A DNA stretch of 64,000 nt from Undibacter mobilis (lineage in GTDB: Bacteria; Pseudomonadota; Alphaproteobacteria; Rhizobiales; Xanthobacteraceae). Both the position numbers and the translations under genes were made by a program. Location: positions 2,838,501-2,902,500 of the forward strand of contig NZ_QRGO01000001.1 of NCBI RefSeq assembly GCF_003367195.1, read 5' to 3'. The notes beneath the pieces are model-generated. The model did not search any database, was not told the DNA's origin, and worked only from the letters and a program-made list of their open reading frames with translations. Shown here one piece after another: positions 1 to 8,522 of this stretch. Positions within the stretch are counted from its first letter, which is position 1. The number at the start of each line of letters is the position of its first letter.

Positions 1-187
1 CATTCATGTCGCTCATTTTGTTATCGACGGCGGCATTCGCAGTGTGCGCCGCCCGCCCGATCCGGCCAAGCCCGACGCGACTCTCGATCCCGACGCCATT
101 GCCGAAACCTATATGCAGGTCCTCAGGCAGCCGCGTAATGCCTGGAGTCTGGAAGTCGAGCTGCGGCCGTGGGTGGAGAAGTTCTAG
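1..187 (+). CDS. short-chain dehydrogenase, C-terminal end only
   Basis: The first 187 bases hold the last ~61 residues of a gene that begins before the window, read from base 2 to a TAG at 185-187. The tail reads IHVAHFVIDGGIRS near its start and ends in LRPWVEKF. A beta strand followed by VIDGGI, then an LDPDAIAETY segment and a Trp-rich tail, is what I know from the C-terminus of a bacterial SDR (NAD(P)-dependent oxidoreductase) subgroup. The nucleotide-binding part and catalytic Tyr-Lys are outside the window, so the substrate cannot be judged. A palindromic repeat follows six bases after the stop. Confidence 0.7.
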   Translation, partial: IHVAHFVIDGGIRSVRRPPDPAKPDATLDPDAIAETYMQVLRQPRNAWSLEVELRPWVEKF

Positions 188-192
188 CGTCC

Positions 193-236
193 GTCATTCC
201 GGGTCCGCACGTTTTGATGCGCGTCCCCGGAATGAC
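193..236. repeat. palindromic intergenic repeat (GTCATTCCGG family)
   Basis: Inverted arms GTCATTCCGGG (193-203) and CCCGGAATGAC (226-236) enclose a 22-base loop. The same arms recur at 8523-8562 and 29275-29315, and as two single arms at 30031-30066. Placed just after a stop codon, it may also act as an mRNA end structure. Confidence 0.75.
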
Positions 237-283
237 AGGCCGCAAGGCTTTTCATGGCCGCCGCGGGCCGATAAACCTCGGGC

Positions 284-1021
284 ATGATCGACACTCAGCA
301 CCTCCAATCTCTCGCTCCCGCCGGCACCTTGCGCGGCGGCGTTGTCGTCGCGCCGGCCAAATCCATTTCATTTGCCACGACAGGTGACGACGGCGCGGTG
401 CAGGGGGTGCCCGTCGATCTGCTGCGCGGCTTTGCGGCGCTGCTGAACGTGCCACTGGCGCTGACCGAATTTCCCAATTCCGGCCAGCTCACCGACGCCA
501 TTGCCGAAGGCCGCTGCGACATCGGTTTCATGCCGCGCGATGCGGCGCGTGAGGCGCGCGTCGCCTTCGGCCCGTCCTTCTATCTGATGGGCAGCACGTA
601 TCTGGTGCCGGCCGGCTCGGAGATCTTCACCATCGAGGCCGTCAACCGCGAGGGCATCCGCATCGTCGCCATCGCCAACACCACGACAGCGCGCGCGGCT
701 CGGCGCACCGCGCCGCTGGCAATGGTCGAGGAAGTGCCAAGCGTCGAACTCATGACGGCGATGGCGCAGCGCGGTGAGGCCGACGCCTTCGCGCTATCGC
801 ATGACTCCTTCGCCGGCCTGTTGCCACGCATTCCCGGCGCGCGCATTTTGCCGGGCCAGTTTCAGCAGACCGGCATCGGCGTCGCGGTGCCACCGGGCCG
901 GCCCGGCGCGCTGGTGCTCGCGCGTGCGCTCATCGAAGAGGCGAAGACGAACGGTCTGGTCCGCCGCGCCTTCGATGCCGCGGGCTTCGTCGACGCCGCG
1001 GTGGCGCCCCTGGAAAGCTAG
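284..1021 (+). CDS. family 3 solute-binding-like protein, no signal peptide
   Basis: A 245-residue protein resembling the periplasmic amino-acid-binding fold (SBP family 3). After a short N-terminal strand it has GVPVDLLRGFAALLNVPL, then a stretch ending CDIGFMPRDAAREARVAF, the usual 'this part is polar-amino-acid binding' pattern, and a second lobe with EVPSVELMTAMAQRGEADAF. It starts with MIDTQHLQSLAPAGTLRGG and has no hydrophobic leader, so a cytoplasmic or sensor-like role is possible rather than ABC import. No permease or ATPase gene is adjacent. The ligand cannot be predicted. A repeat separates it from the upstream dehydrogenase. Confidence 0.65.
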   Translation: MIDTQHLQSLAPAGTLRGGVVVAPAKSISFATTGDDGAVQGVPVDLLRGFAALLNVPLALTEFPNSGQLTDAIAEGRCDIGFMPRDAAREARVAFGPSFYLMGSTYLVPAGSEIFTIEAVNREGIRIVAIANTTTARAARRTAPLAMVEEVPSVELMTAMAQRGEADAFALSHDSFAGLLPRIPGARILPGQFQQTGIGVAVPPGRPGALVLARALIEEAKTNGLVRRAFDAAGFVDAAVAPLES

Positions 1022-1117
1022 AGCGCGTCAGCTTTGCTTGGGGCGTTTGCTGGATGCCCCGCTTTTATGGGGCCTGACAGGGCGGGCACCTCCGTGTCGA
1101 TCAACTTCAATTGCGCT

Positions 1118-1660
1118 TTAGTCGGCGCTTACCCGGATCGGCGCGGCGGCCATGCGCCGGTACAGATTGATGCGACGGCGGATCGGCACCCAATCGTACA
1201 GATAGATTTCGATCGGCTTCCAGTTGGCGACCCAGCCGACAATGATCAGGCTTTCCTCCAGCACCCGCGCTGCCACTTTGTTGGGAATAATGGCGGCGGC
1301 GATCTGGCTCGCCGTCAGGCAGCCGATCAGCACCACAATGCCGATACCGAGGAAGCGCCGACCAAGGCGGAACAGTTCGCGCAATTCCTGCTCGGCGTGG
1401 ATGGCACGGTCGGTGAAATAATGCGCGAAGGCTTCAGGAATGCGCGCGGCGTCGGGCTTGGCCGCCTCGCTTTCCGGCAAGTGGACGACGATTTCAAAAG
1501 CCTCCGCCGCCGGCAGTTCGCGCACCCAGCCGGCGATGAATTCCTCGACGCCGGCGTCGAGATCCTTCTGCCTGAACGGCGAGGGATCGAGCGAACTGAA
1601 CAGGTGCGCGATCGTCGCCGTGCGCAACGCAATGACGGTTGCGGGCGCGCTCGGGCTCAT
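1118..1660 (-). CDS. two-segment membrane protein of unknown function
   Basis: A 180-residue protein read from the ATG at 1660, ten bases after the stop of the oxidoreductase gene at 1671; a longer reading would overlap that gene, so this start is preferred. Residues ~1-100 are soluble and acidic. Two hydrophobic stretches follow, the first FLGIGIVVLIGCLTASQIAA, the second around VLEESLIIVGWVANW, then a basic tail (RRRINLYRRM). This layout is seen in uncharacterised rhizobial inner-membrane proteins. It is likely co-transcribed with the upstream oxidoreductase. I cannot assign a function. Confidence 0.7.
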   Translation of the reverse strand: MSPSAPATVIALRTATIAHLFSSLDPSPFRQKDLDAGVEEFIAGWVRELPAAEAFEIVVHLPESEAAKPDAARIPEAFAHYFTDRAIHAEQELRELFRLGRRFLGIGIVVLIGCLTASQIAAAIIPNKVAARVLEESLIIVGWVANWKPIEIYLYDWVPIRRRINLYRRMAAAPIRVSAD

Positions 1661-1670
1661 GGCGTCGTCA

Positions 1671-2639
1671 TCAGATGGTGACCACGATCTTGGCGCTCGC
1701 GCCTTGCTCCACCGCCTCATGCGCGGCGGCGGTATCGTTGAGCCCGAACTGGCGCGGATCGACACGGTGGATCAGCTTGCCCTGGGCCAGTGCGGCGCCG
1801 ATACCGCTGACCGCGCGGGCACGCTCGGCAGCATCGAGTTCGAACACCAGGAAGAACTGGATGCCGATGGCGTTCGACAGCAGGAACTGCGCCGGCAGCG
1901 ACAAGTCGGGCCCGGCAATGCCGTAGACGATGACGCTGCCTTTGGGCCGCAGCACCGTCGGCAGCAGCTTGGCATTGGCGGTGATGTTGAGTTCGACCAC
2001 CGCGTCGACGCCGCGCTTGTCGGTCAGCGCCATGACGCGGTCGCCGACATTCTCCGTCTTGTAATCGATGACATGATCGGCGCCGGCTTCCTTGGCAATC
2101 TTCGCCTTTTCGGGCGACGAGACCGTGGTCAGCACGGTCGCGCCGGCGAGCTTGGCGAACTGGATGGCGTAATGGCCAACCGCGCCGGCGCCGCCGGAAA
2201 CGAGCAACGTCTTGCCGGAGCGCATGGCGAGCTCGACGGCATGAAAAGCCGTCATCGCCGGAATACCGAGGCAGGCACCTTCGGCGAAGCTCACTTTGTC
2301 GGGCAGCGCCACGGCCTGCGCCGAGGGCAGGGCGACGTATTCGGCGGCGGTGCCGAACGGCCGCTTCCACTGCGCGTTCCAGATCCACACGCGTTCGCCG
2401 ATGCGCTTCTTGTCGACGCCATCGCCGACCTGATCGATGGTGCCGGCGCCGTCGCTGTGCGGGATGATGCGCGGCCAGGGTTGCTTGCGTCCGGCGCGTA
2501 CTTTCACATCGACCGGATTGACGCCCGAGGTCGCGAGCTTGACGCGGACTTCCCCCGGTCCGCATTCCGGTGTCGGCACATCGCCTGTGCGCAGCACATC
2601 ACGCGCCGCGCCGATATCGTCATAGTAACAAGCCCGCAT
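1671..2639 (-). CDS. NADPH:quinone reductase-type MDR oxidoreductase
   Basis: A 322-residue medium-chain dehydrogenase/reductase starting at MRACYYDDIG (ATG at 2639). The N-terminal GroES-like domain shows GEVRVKLATSGVNPVDVKVR and the IPHSDGAGTI loop. The Rossmann domain contains LLVSGGAGAVGHYAIQFAKL with the glycine-rich dinucleotide site. No catalytic or structural zinc cysteines are visible, consistent with the zinc-independent quinone oxidoreductase (QOR) branch that reduces quinones or alkenals with NADPH. The longer upstream start is rejected because only MRACYY matches family N-termini. The downstream membrane protein gene lies ten bases away. Confidence 0.85.
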   Translation of the reverse strand: MRACYYDDIGAARDVLRTGDVPTPECGPGEVRVKLATSGVNPVDVKVRAGRKQPWPRIIPHSDGAGTIDQVGDGVDKKRIGERVWIWNAQWKRPFGTAAEYVALPSAQAVALPDKVSFAEGACLGIPAMTAFHAVELAMRSGKTLLVSGGAGAVGHYAIQFAKLAGATVLTTVSSPEKAKIAKEAGADHVIDYKTENVGDRVMALTDKRGVDAVVELNITANAKLLPTVLRPKGSVIVYGIAGPDLSLPAQFLLSNAIGIQFFLVFELDAAERARAVSGIGAALAQGKLIHRVDPRQFGLNDTAAAHEAVEQGASAKIVVTI

Positions 2640-2771
2640 GTTGTTTCCTCTTCGTGATGCAGTTGAGCATGCCTGCATCGCGGAACTTGAACAAGCGTGA
2701 CGACGTTTTCACAGACGGAACACCGATTAGAATGGTGATCGTAGGGGGCGACGGCTCACGGAGGAAAACGC

Positions 2772-3005
2772 ATGACTTATCGTGTTTATAGCGGCCCGCA
2801 GGGCGCACCCGATCTCTCGCCGCTCGAGAAGCAGCGCGTGCTCTACAAGGAATTCATGTCGATGGACGAGGCGCTGTGGTGGGCCAGCCATCTGCGCAAG
2901 CAGGGCAGGGTTGCGTTATCGATCGAAGGCGATGACGGCACCACGCTCGATCGCCGCGCCATCGGCGCTGCGATCAGCGTCGCTCCGTTCGCGCGGTCGG
3001 CGTGA
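2772..3005 (+). CDS. small conserved protein, unknown function
   Basis: A 77-residue cytoplasmic protein starting MTYRVYSGPQGAPDLSPLEK, with a good GGAGG ribosome binding site seven bases ahead of the ATG. It contains FMSMDEALWWASHLRKQGRVALSIEGDDG, which looks like a small alpha/beta fold. There is no signal peptide or metal motif. It stands alone, divergent from the oxidoreductase operon, and ends before a bidirectional terminator. I do not recognise a named family. Confidence 0.75.
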   Translation: MTYRVYSGPQGAPDLSPLEKQRVLYKEFMSMDEALWWASHLRKQGRVALSIEGDDGTTLDRRAIGAAISVAPFARSA

Positions 3006-3038
3006 CATCTGCCGTGCCGCGTGTGTGCGGACCAGAAT

Positions 3039-3071
3039 AAAAAAAAGCCCCGCCGGTCCGGCGGGGCTTTT
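3039..3071. terminator. bidirectional rho-independent terminator
   Basis: A run of A residues, the stem GCCCCGCCG / CGGCGGGGC with a three-base loop, then TTTT. It sits between the convergent genes ending at 3005 (+) and 3091 (-) and has an A/T tract on both sides, so it can serve both. Confidence 0.9.
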
Positions 3072-3090
3072 GACGTGTGGTGGGGTGGCG

Positions 3091-3327
3091 CTAGTTGGCG
3101 CGCGTCGCCTTGTCGGGCTGGATATTGGCGGTGACGCGGTGCCATTGCTGCTTGGCGCCTTCGCTCAGGTCGCGCCATTTCACGCCGACGACATCCCAGT
3201 TCACCATCGGCCGTTCGGCGGTGAGGGTGCCGTCATTGCTGGCGCTGCCGGCATGGGAGCTGTCGTAGACATAGGCGCCGCCGATGGTGAGTGCGGCGCC
3301 GAGAATGATGCCCAACAGAAGTCGCAT
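3091..3327 (-). CDS. small single-pass membrane or exported protein
   Basis: A 78-residue protein beginning MRLLLGIILGAALTIGGAYV, a signal anchor, followed by a short polar region containing NWDVVGVKWRDLSEGAKQQW. The tail would lie in the periplasm. Similar small anchored proteins are common in Rhizobiales, but I know of no function. It shares a bidirectional terminator with the convergent gene at 2772-3005. Confidence 0.65.
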   Translation of the reverse strand: MRLLLGIILGAALTIGGAYVYDSSHAGSASNDGTLTAERPMVNWDVVGVKWRDLSEGAKQQWHRVTANIQPDKATRAN

Positions 3328-3589
3328 GACGTGTTCTCCGTCCCTGGAAGCGTATGCCCCCGATTTCCCGGCTAACGAACGGTCTGGGCCGGTAAAAGTT
3401 CCATCGTGCAGGGTCCGGGCCGTCTCTGGCGGTACGCAGGGGGCCGTCCCGGCGGTCCGGGCGGGCGCTGCGGGCGGGTCTGCGGTATTTGCGTAAAAAC
3501 AATACAGGTCGCCCCAAGTAATTGCTTAAACGATTGAAATACCTAAGTTAAATCATCAAAAAATGTCGCCCCCCGGGCAAAAATTCTGC

Positions 3590-3604
3590 TATATTACAAA
3601 TATG
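3590..3604 (+). promoter_or_regulatory. possible -10 box of a leaderless transcript
   Basis: TATATT at 3590-3595 lies six bases before the ATG at 3602, the distance at which sigma-70 transcription normally starts on or next to the start codon. No Shine-Dalgarno sequence precedes the ATG. No convincing -35 box is seen. Confidence 0.35.
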
Positions 3605-4432
3605 CCTACACAGTCGCGCAAGGCCGCCGGACGGACCTCCCAGAAGTCGACCCGGCGGAACGTCAAAAAGACCGCCAAGAGCACCCGCAACACCGGGAGC
3701 ACCGCGAAGTCGTCGCGGGCCCGGGCGACGGCACGTTCGTCTCGGGCCGCTTCCAAGGCTTCGTCGACCAAATCCGCGCCAATCAAATCCGCTCCCGCCA
3801 AGGCCGCCGTCAGCAAGACCAAGCCGGCGAGCAAGACCGTCGCCAAGGTCGAGAAGGCCGCCATCAAGGCGGTTGCCCGGCCGGCCGACAAGGCCCCGGT
3901 GAAGCCGGCTGTCGCTTCGGCCGCCAAAGCGGCGGAAAAGCCGATGAGCAAGTCGGCCGAAAAGTCGGCCTCGAAGGTTGTCGCCAAGCAGGTGTCGCGC
4001 ATCGCGGCCGATATCGCCGCCAAGGCTGCGGCCAAGGAAGCGATCAAGGCCAAAAACGGTCTCGGCAAAAGCGCTCCGAGCAAAGCGGCCGCGACCAAGC
4101 CGGGCGCTGCTAGGATCGAGAAGGCCGACAAGACCGACAAGATCGAATTGTCCGAGAGCGAACTCGCCGCGCTCAGCATGATCCGCACCTTCTCGCCGCC
4201 GATGCAGCCGGTCGAGGCGCCCGAGGCGGCGCCAGCCAAGGCGTCGCACAAATATCAGGTCGGCGATGCGGTGTACTTCACCTCGCCGAGCTTCGGCCGC
4301 GCCGCCGCCAGCGGCACCTATACGGTGATCAAGGTGCTGCCGTCCGACGGCGAGGACCGTCAGTACCGGATCAAGAGTTCGGTCGAGGCGTTTGAGCGCG
4401 TCGCCAAGGAAAGCCAGCTCGAGCGCATCTGA
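3602..4432 (+). CDS. histone H1-like Lys/Ala-rich protein with conserved C-terminal domain
   Basis: A 276-residue protein. Residues ~1-175 are a low-complexity basic tract of repeated K-A-A-K, K-S-A and R-A-S units, like eukaryotic H1 tails and bacterial AlgP/Hc1-type nucleoid proteins. A folded-looking C-terminal region (~214-276) contains KYQVGDAVYFTSPSFGRAA and YRIKSSVEAFERVAKESQLE, resembling a short beta domain found in other rhizobial proteins. The start at 3602 is preferred to the ATG at 3563 because a TATATT box lies six bases upstream of it. I infer non-specific nucleic acid binding from the basic tail. Confidence 0.75.
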   Translation: MPTQSRKAAGRTSQKSTRRNVKKTAKSTRNTGSTAKSSRARATARSSRAASKASSTKSAPIKSAPAKAAVSKTKPASKTVAKVEKAAIKAVARPADKAPVKPAVASAAKAAEKPMSKSAEKSASKVVAKQVSRIAADIAAKAAAKEAIKAKNGLGKSAPSKAAATKPGAARIEKADKTDKIELSESELAALSMIRTFSPPMQPVEAPEAAPAKASHKYQVGDAVYFTSPSFGRAAASGTYTVIKVLPSDGEDRQYRIKSSVEAFERVAKESQLERI

Positions 4433-4535
4433 GCTGGCCTGCACCGGACTTCGCCGGCTTGGCTCGCGCGCGTGTTGCCGCTTTGCCCTATAGTCGCACC
4501 TCGTGAATCGTTTTCGTCGCGGGGAAGTCAACGTT

Positions 4536-4871
4536 ATGCCGATCTACATCACGCAGGGGCGCTACACGCGCGAGGCCATCAAGGGCATGCTGGTCAAGCC
4601 CGAGGACCGCGCCGAGGCGGTGCAGCGGCTGCTGGCCAAGGTGGGCGGCAAGCTGATCGGTTACTACGTCACCTTTGGCGACTACGATTTCCTGCTGGTC
4701 GCGGAAGCGCCCGACAACACGCAAATGGCGGCGGCGTTGCTGGCGGCGGGTGGCAGCGCCGGCGTCACCGATCTCAAAACGACGGTGGCCATGACCTCGA
4801 TCGAGGCCAAGGGCGCCTTCGCGGCGGCCAGCGATATCGCCCCGGGCTTTCGCGCGCCGGGCGGGCTGTAA
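4536..4871 (+). CDS. GYD domain protein
   Basis: A 111-residue protein starting MPIYITQGRYTREAIKGML, with GGGGAAG eight bases ahead of the ATG; a GTG 33 bases upstream is less likely. It carries the features of the GYD family (Pfam GYD): the QGRYT start, GGKLIGYYVTFGDYDFLLV with its G-D-Y-D turn, and ALLAAGGSAGVTDLKT. The family forms small ferredoxin-like alpha/beta proteins of unknown role. It is preceded by the H1-like gene on the same strand. Confidence 0.85.
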   Translation: MPIYITQGRYTREAIKGMLVKPEDRAEAVQRLLAKVGGKLIGYYVTFGDYDFLLVAEAPDNTQMAAALLAAGGSAGVTDLKTTVAMTSIEAKGAFAAASDIAPGFRAPGGL

Positions 4872-4926
4872 ACGAACGAAGGTGCCGACCTTGATGCCGC
4901 CACCATTGCCCTGTCGGTAGAGCGTT

Positions 4927-5808
4927 ATGCTAGGCCGCGTCACCATGTCCGTCTTGTTCGCCCGCTATGCCACTCCGCTCGCCGTGCTGCTGGGCCTCGG
5001 TGTGGCCGCCTTCGCGCTCGCCGAGCAGATGAGCGCCGACCGCCGCGCCGCGCATGAGCGCGCAGTCATCGCGCGCAGCGACGAACTCACCGCACGCGCC
5101 ATGGCGCCCGGTTCGGCGCTGGCCTGTCTCGACGCCGCGGCCGGCGATACCACTGAGACGGCCTGTGAGGCCGCGGTGTTCGGTTCGCCACAGGCCACCG
5201 CCGCCGCCGTCGCCTATATCGGCGCGCGCATGGCGCTGCTCGCCGACGGCCGCGACATGCCGGCGCTCGCGCCGCGCTTGGCCGCCACCCGCCGTGCCAT
5301 CGAACTCGATCGTTTCGGCATCGCCGCGCAGGTGATGAGCCAGCGCGACGGCTGCTCGGCGGCACAGTGCACCGGCTTTGCGCTGGTGACCGACTCCAGC
5401 ATGCTGCGCTCGAACCTGAAGGCGCGCACCTTCGACCAGTATGTCTCGCGCCACGCCGTGCACTGGAACGCCGCGCCGGCCGCGGCAGACAAGCCGGTGG
5501 CGTCGGCACAGCCGCCGGTTCAGGTGGTGCCGGTTTTGCCGACTCCGGCGGTTGCCGCGAGCGAGCCGCGCCCGGTGTCGTCGAAATATGATTTTCCCTC
5601 GGCCGCCTCGATCCCGCCGGTCAGCATCATGAATGCCGAGCCGGCCTTGTCGAAGGAAGCGGCCGACGCCAGACAGGCCGTCGCCGCGCAGGGCGCGGCG
5701 CTGGGCGACCGCGCGCCACCGGCGCCGCCGCAGCCGGAGCGCACCCCGGTGCCGCCGCGGCGTCCACAGGCGGCGAATGAACCGGCGGACATTGCCCCGG
5801 TGCGCTAG
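4927..5808 (+). CDS. exported or anchored Pro/Ala-rich protein, unknown function
   Basis: A 293-residue protein with an N-terminal hydrophobic segment (YATPLAVLLGLGVAAFALA), then an Ala-rich helical region with two close cysteine pairs (CLDAAAGDTTETAC and CSAAQC), and a long Pro-rich disordered tail. An ATG at 4945 is an equally possible start. The cysteines suggest disulfides in the periplasm. The tail resembles linker or cell-wall-spanning segments. I do not recognise a family beyond similar hypothetical proteins of Bradyrhizobium relatives. Confidence 0.65.
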   Translation: MLGRVTMSVLFARYATPLAVLLGLGVAAFALAEQMSADRRAAHERAVIARSDELTARAMAPGSALACLDAAAGDTTETACEAAVFGSPQATAAAVAYIGARMALLADGRDMPALAPRLAATRRAIELDRFGIAAQVMSQRDGCSAAQCTGFALVTDSSMLRSNLKARTFDQYVSRHAVHWNAAPAAADKPVASAQPPVQVVPVLPTPAVAASEPRPVSSKYDFPSAASIPPVSIMNAEPALSKEAADARQAVAAQGAALGDRAPPAPPQPERTPVPPRRPQAANEPADIAPVR

Positions 5809-5818
5809 GCTATAGTTG

Positions 5819-5848
5819 TTGCGCCCGGGGCAAAGCCGGGCATGACGC
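5819..5848. repeat. fragment of dispersed GCCCGGG...CCGGGCATGAC repeat
   Basis: The bases GCGCCCGGGGCAAAGCCGGG followed by CATGAC lie between the Pro-rich gene and the carboxylase gene. They resemble the arms of the intergenic repeat at 31617-31735. This copy is short and degenerate. Confidence 0.4.
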
Positions 5849-5873
5849 CGATAAAGCCGGGGCCGTCCGCCGC

Positions 5874-7826
5874 ATGTTCAAGTCCGTCCTGATCGCCAAT
5901 CGCGGCGAAATCGCCTGCCGCATCATGCGCACGGCCAAACGCCTGGGCCTGCGCACCATTGCGGTCTATTCGCAGGCCGACGCGCAGGCGCTGCACGTCA
6001 AGCTTGCCGACGAGGCGCATCTCATCGGGCCGGCGCCGGCGGCGCAAAGCTATCTGGTGATCGACAACATCATCGCCGCGGCGAAAGCGGCGAAGGCCGA
6101 GTGCATTCACCCCGGCTACGGCTTCCTCTCGGAGAACACGGCTTTCGCCAAAGCCTGCGCCGATAACGGCATCGTCTTCGTCGGTCCGCCGCCATCCGCC
6201 ATCGAGGCGATGGGGCTGAAGGATCGCGCCAAGGCGCTGATGGAGAAAGCCGGCGTGCCGGTGGTGCCCGGCTATCACGGCAACAACCAGGACCCGGCGC
6301 TTCTCAAGCGCAAGGCCTATGAGATCGGTTATCCGGTGCTGATCAAGGCGGTGGCCGGCGGTGGCGGCAAGGGCATGCGCCGCGTCGACCGCCATGCCGA
6401 TTTTGACGACGCGCTCTCAGGCGCGATGCGCGAGGCGCAGAATTCGTTTGGTGACGCCCGCGTGCTGATCGAGAAATACGTCACGGCGCCGCGTCACATC
6501 GAGATGCAGGTCTTTGCCGACACGCAGGGCAACGCCATTCATCTCAACGAGCGCGATTGTTCATTGCAGCGGCGGCATCAGAAAGTCATCGAGGAAGCGC
6601 CGGCGCCCGGCATGAGCGCCGCCTTGCGCGCCGAGATGGGCGCTGCGGCGGTGGCCGCCGCCAAGGCCGCCGGCTATGTTGGCGCCGGCACTATCGAGTT
6701 CATTGCCGACGGCGCGGGCGGCCTCAAGAGCGGCGGCTTCTGGTTCATGGAAATGAACACGCGGCTGCAGGTCGAACATCCGGTCACCGAGGCCGTCACC
6801 GGCCTCGATCTGGTCGAATGGCAGTTCCGCATCGCCAATGGCGAGACGCTGCCGCTGACGCAAGCTGAGGTGCCGCTTCACGGGCATGCCGTCGAGGCGC
6901 GGCTTTATGCCGAAGACCCGGAGAAGAGCTTCCTGCCATCGACCGGCCGGCTGATCGCGCTCGAATTTCCGAAAGCCGAAGGTCTTCGCGTCGACACTGG
7001 CGTCGAGAGCGGCGACGAGGTGACGCCGTTCTACGATCCGATGATCGCCAAGCTGATCGCCAAGGCTGAGACGCGCGAGGCCGCGCTCGACCGGCTGGCG
7101 ACCGCGCTCGACGCCACCGTCGTCATCGGCCCGCGCAGCAATGCCGGATTTCTGGCGGCCCTGGTCCGCGCGCCCGATTTCTGCATCGGCGCCTTCGACA
7201 CCGGCTTTATCGACGCGCACCTGTCCGAACTCGGCGCCGGGCCGCAGGCTCTCGACCATGAAGCGGTGGCGTTCGGCGCACAGGCGCTGGTCGCACGTGA
7301 GCGCGATCGTCTGGCGGAACGCGGCGACGGGTATGACTCGCCGTGGGATGCCGATGACGGTTTCCAGCTTTCTGGCACGCGGCGTTTAATCGTGCCGCTG
7401 ATCGCCGAAGGTCATCACCTCAATGCCGAAGTCGCCTTCGTTGGCGGCGAGGCCAAAGTGAGCGTCGAGGGCGCCGCGCCCGCGCTCGATGCCACGGCGA
7501 TCGCGACCGCTGACGCGGTCTATGTTCTGCGCCGCGGCCGCCAGACCAGGCTGGCGCCGCGCGATCTCAGCCTCGCGGAAGGCGCGGAGGAGGGCGGCAG
7601 CGGCACGATCCGCGCGCCGATGCACGGCAAGGTTCTGGCGGTGCTGGTGGAGCAGGGCGCGTCGGTCGCGCGCGGCCAGCGCCTTGCCATCATCGAGGCG
7701 ATGAAGATGGAGCACACGCTCACCGCGCCGCTCGATGGCACCGTGGCCGAGATCGCGGCCTCCGCCGGTTCGCAGATTGCCGAAGGCGCTCGGGTGATGG
7801 TGATTGTGCCGGCGGAAGGCGCTTAG
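5874..7826 (+). CDS. biotin-containing acyl-CoA carboxylase alpha subunit (methylcrotonyl-CoA type)
   Basis: A 650-residue subunit joining biotin carboxylase and biotin carrier domains. The order is BC N-domain ([20 protein letters not shown]), ATP-grasp domain with the glycine loop [14 protein letters not shown], the catalytic segment [16 protein letters not shown], a middle linker, and a C-terminal lipoyl-like domain with biotinyl-lysine in EAMKMEH (Lys 611). Length and layout fit MccA/LiuD of leucine degradation, though propionyl-CoA carboxylase alpha subunits are similar. No carboxyltransferase partner lies in the window; immediate neighbours are unrelated, so the substrate is an inference. 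Confidence 0.85.
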   Translation: MFKSVLIANRGEIACRIMRTAKRLGLRTIAVYSQADAQALHVKLADEAHLIGPAPAAQSYLVIDNIIAAAKAAKAECIHPGYGFLSENTAFAKACADNGIVFVGPPPSAIEAMGLKDRAKALMEKAGVPVVPGYHGNNQDPALLKRKAYEIGYPVLIKAVAGGGGKGMRRVDRHADFDDALSGAMREAQNSFGDARVLIEKYVTAPRHIEMQVFADTQGNAIHLNERDCSLQRRHQKVIEEAPAPGMSAALRAEMGAAAVAAAKAAGYVGAGTIEFIADGAGGLKSGGFWFMEMNTRLQVEHPVTEAVTGLDLVEWQFRIANGETLPLTQAEVPLHGHAVEARLYAEDPEKSFLPSTGRLIALEFPKAEGLRVDTGVESGDEVTPFYDPMIAKLIAKAETREAALDRLATALDATVVIGPRSNAGFLAALVRAPDFCIGAFDTGFIDAHLSELGAGPQALDHEAVAFGAQALVARERDRLAERGDGYDSPWDADDGFQLSGTRRLIVPLIAEGHHLNAEVAFVGGEAKVSVEGAAPALDATAIATADAVYVLRRGRQTRLAPRDLSLAEGAEEGGSGTIRAPMHGKVLAVLVEQGASVARGQRLAIIEAMKMEHTLTAPLDGTVAEIAASAGSQIAEGARVMVIVPAEGA

Positions 7827-7843
7827 TCAGTCACGAGTCAACA

Positions 7844-8284
7844 ATGCCCCTTCACCTCATCAAGCTCTCCGTCGGGACCGACTCCATCGCCGATCTGCAA
7901 GGCTGGATCGACGACAAGATCAAGGCGCAGAAGAAGCGCGGCGTCAAAAAGCCCGAGCGCATCCACACCACGCGCATGGTGCCCAAGCGCGCCAATGAAC
8001 TCAAAGACGGCGGCTCGATCTATTGGGTGATCAAGGGCCAGATCATGTGCCGCGAGTTGATCCTCGACGTGCGGCCCTTCACCGACAAGGACGGCATCCA
8101 CCGCTGCAAGCTGGTGCTCGATCCCAAATGCATTCCGGTCGAGCCGCGCCCGCGTGCCGCCTTTCAGGGCTGGCGCTATCTGGAAGATAAGGAAACGCCG
8201 CGCGACCTCAGCAAGATGGGCAAGGGCGCGCTCGACATGCCCGAGGAGTTGCGGCGCGAGCTGATGCAGTTGGGGTTGCTGTAA
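7844..8284 (+). CDS. DUF1489 family protein
   Basis: A 146-residue cytoplasmic protein beginning MPLHLIKLSVGTDSIADLQG, 17 bases after the carboxylase stop. It contains THTTRMVPKR-like residues (IHTTRMVPKRANEL), GSIYWVIKGQIMCRELILDV and AFQGWRYLEDKETPRDL, all typical of DUF1489, an alphaproteobacterial family. The family has no established biochemical role that I know. The short gap suggests co-transcription with the carboxylase. Confidence 0.85.
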   Translation: MPLHLIKLSVGTDSIADLQGWIDDKIKAQKKRGVKKPERIHTTRMVPKRANELKDGGSIYWVIKGQIMCRELILDVRPFTDKDGIHRCKLVLDPKCIPVEPRPRAAFQGWRYLEDKETPRDLSKMGKGALDMPEELRRELMQLGLL

Positions 8285-8316
8285 GGCTTTGTTGGCGGGT
8301 CGGTTCAGCCGGGTTC

Positions 8317-8445
8317 TTAAGGCGCTGCCAGCCAGTAGCCGCCGAGAACCAGGAAAAGGGCGAGGCCCACGATGATCGTCACCACGGCGGCGGCGATCGC
8401 CGGCAGGCCATGCGCGTCCATCCAGCCCTGAAGTGCTTTCCCCAT
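8317..8445 (-). CDS. 42-residue single-pass membrane protein
   Basis: The ATG at 8445 is preceded by a GGGAG ribosome binding site. The protein begins MGKALQGWMDAHGLP and continues with a strongly hydrophobic helix ending in GLALFLVLGGYW. Only one transmembrane segment is possible, with few residues outside it. A longer reading to 8511 adds polar residues without similarity and no better start. Function unknown. Confidence 0.6.
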   Translation of the reverse strand: MGKALQGWMDAHGLPAIAAAVVTIIVGLALFLVLGGYWLAAP

Positions 8446-8522
8446 CGCGTGAACTCCCAAACCCCGGCTGTCGTTGGCGGGCAGTATAGCAATTGAGCGG
8501 GTGGCAACCACCCGCTGTGTTT

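Noticed and set aside
6..287. 93-residue frame at the window start
   Set aside because: Different frame from the dehydrogenase tail that has clear family residues, and it runs into a repeat.
1440..2657. 405-residue open frame on the plus strand opposite the MDR oxidoreductase gene
   Set aside because: It is antisense to a gene with clear family motifs, has no ribosome site and reads as low-complexity His/Gly/Arg text typical of GC-rich shadow frames.
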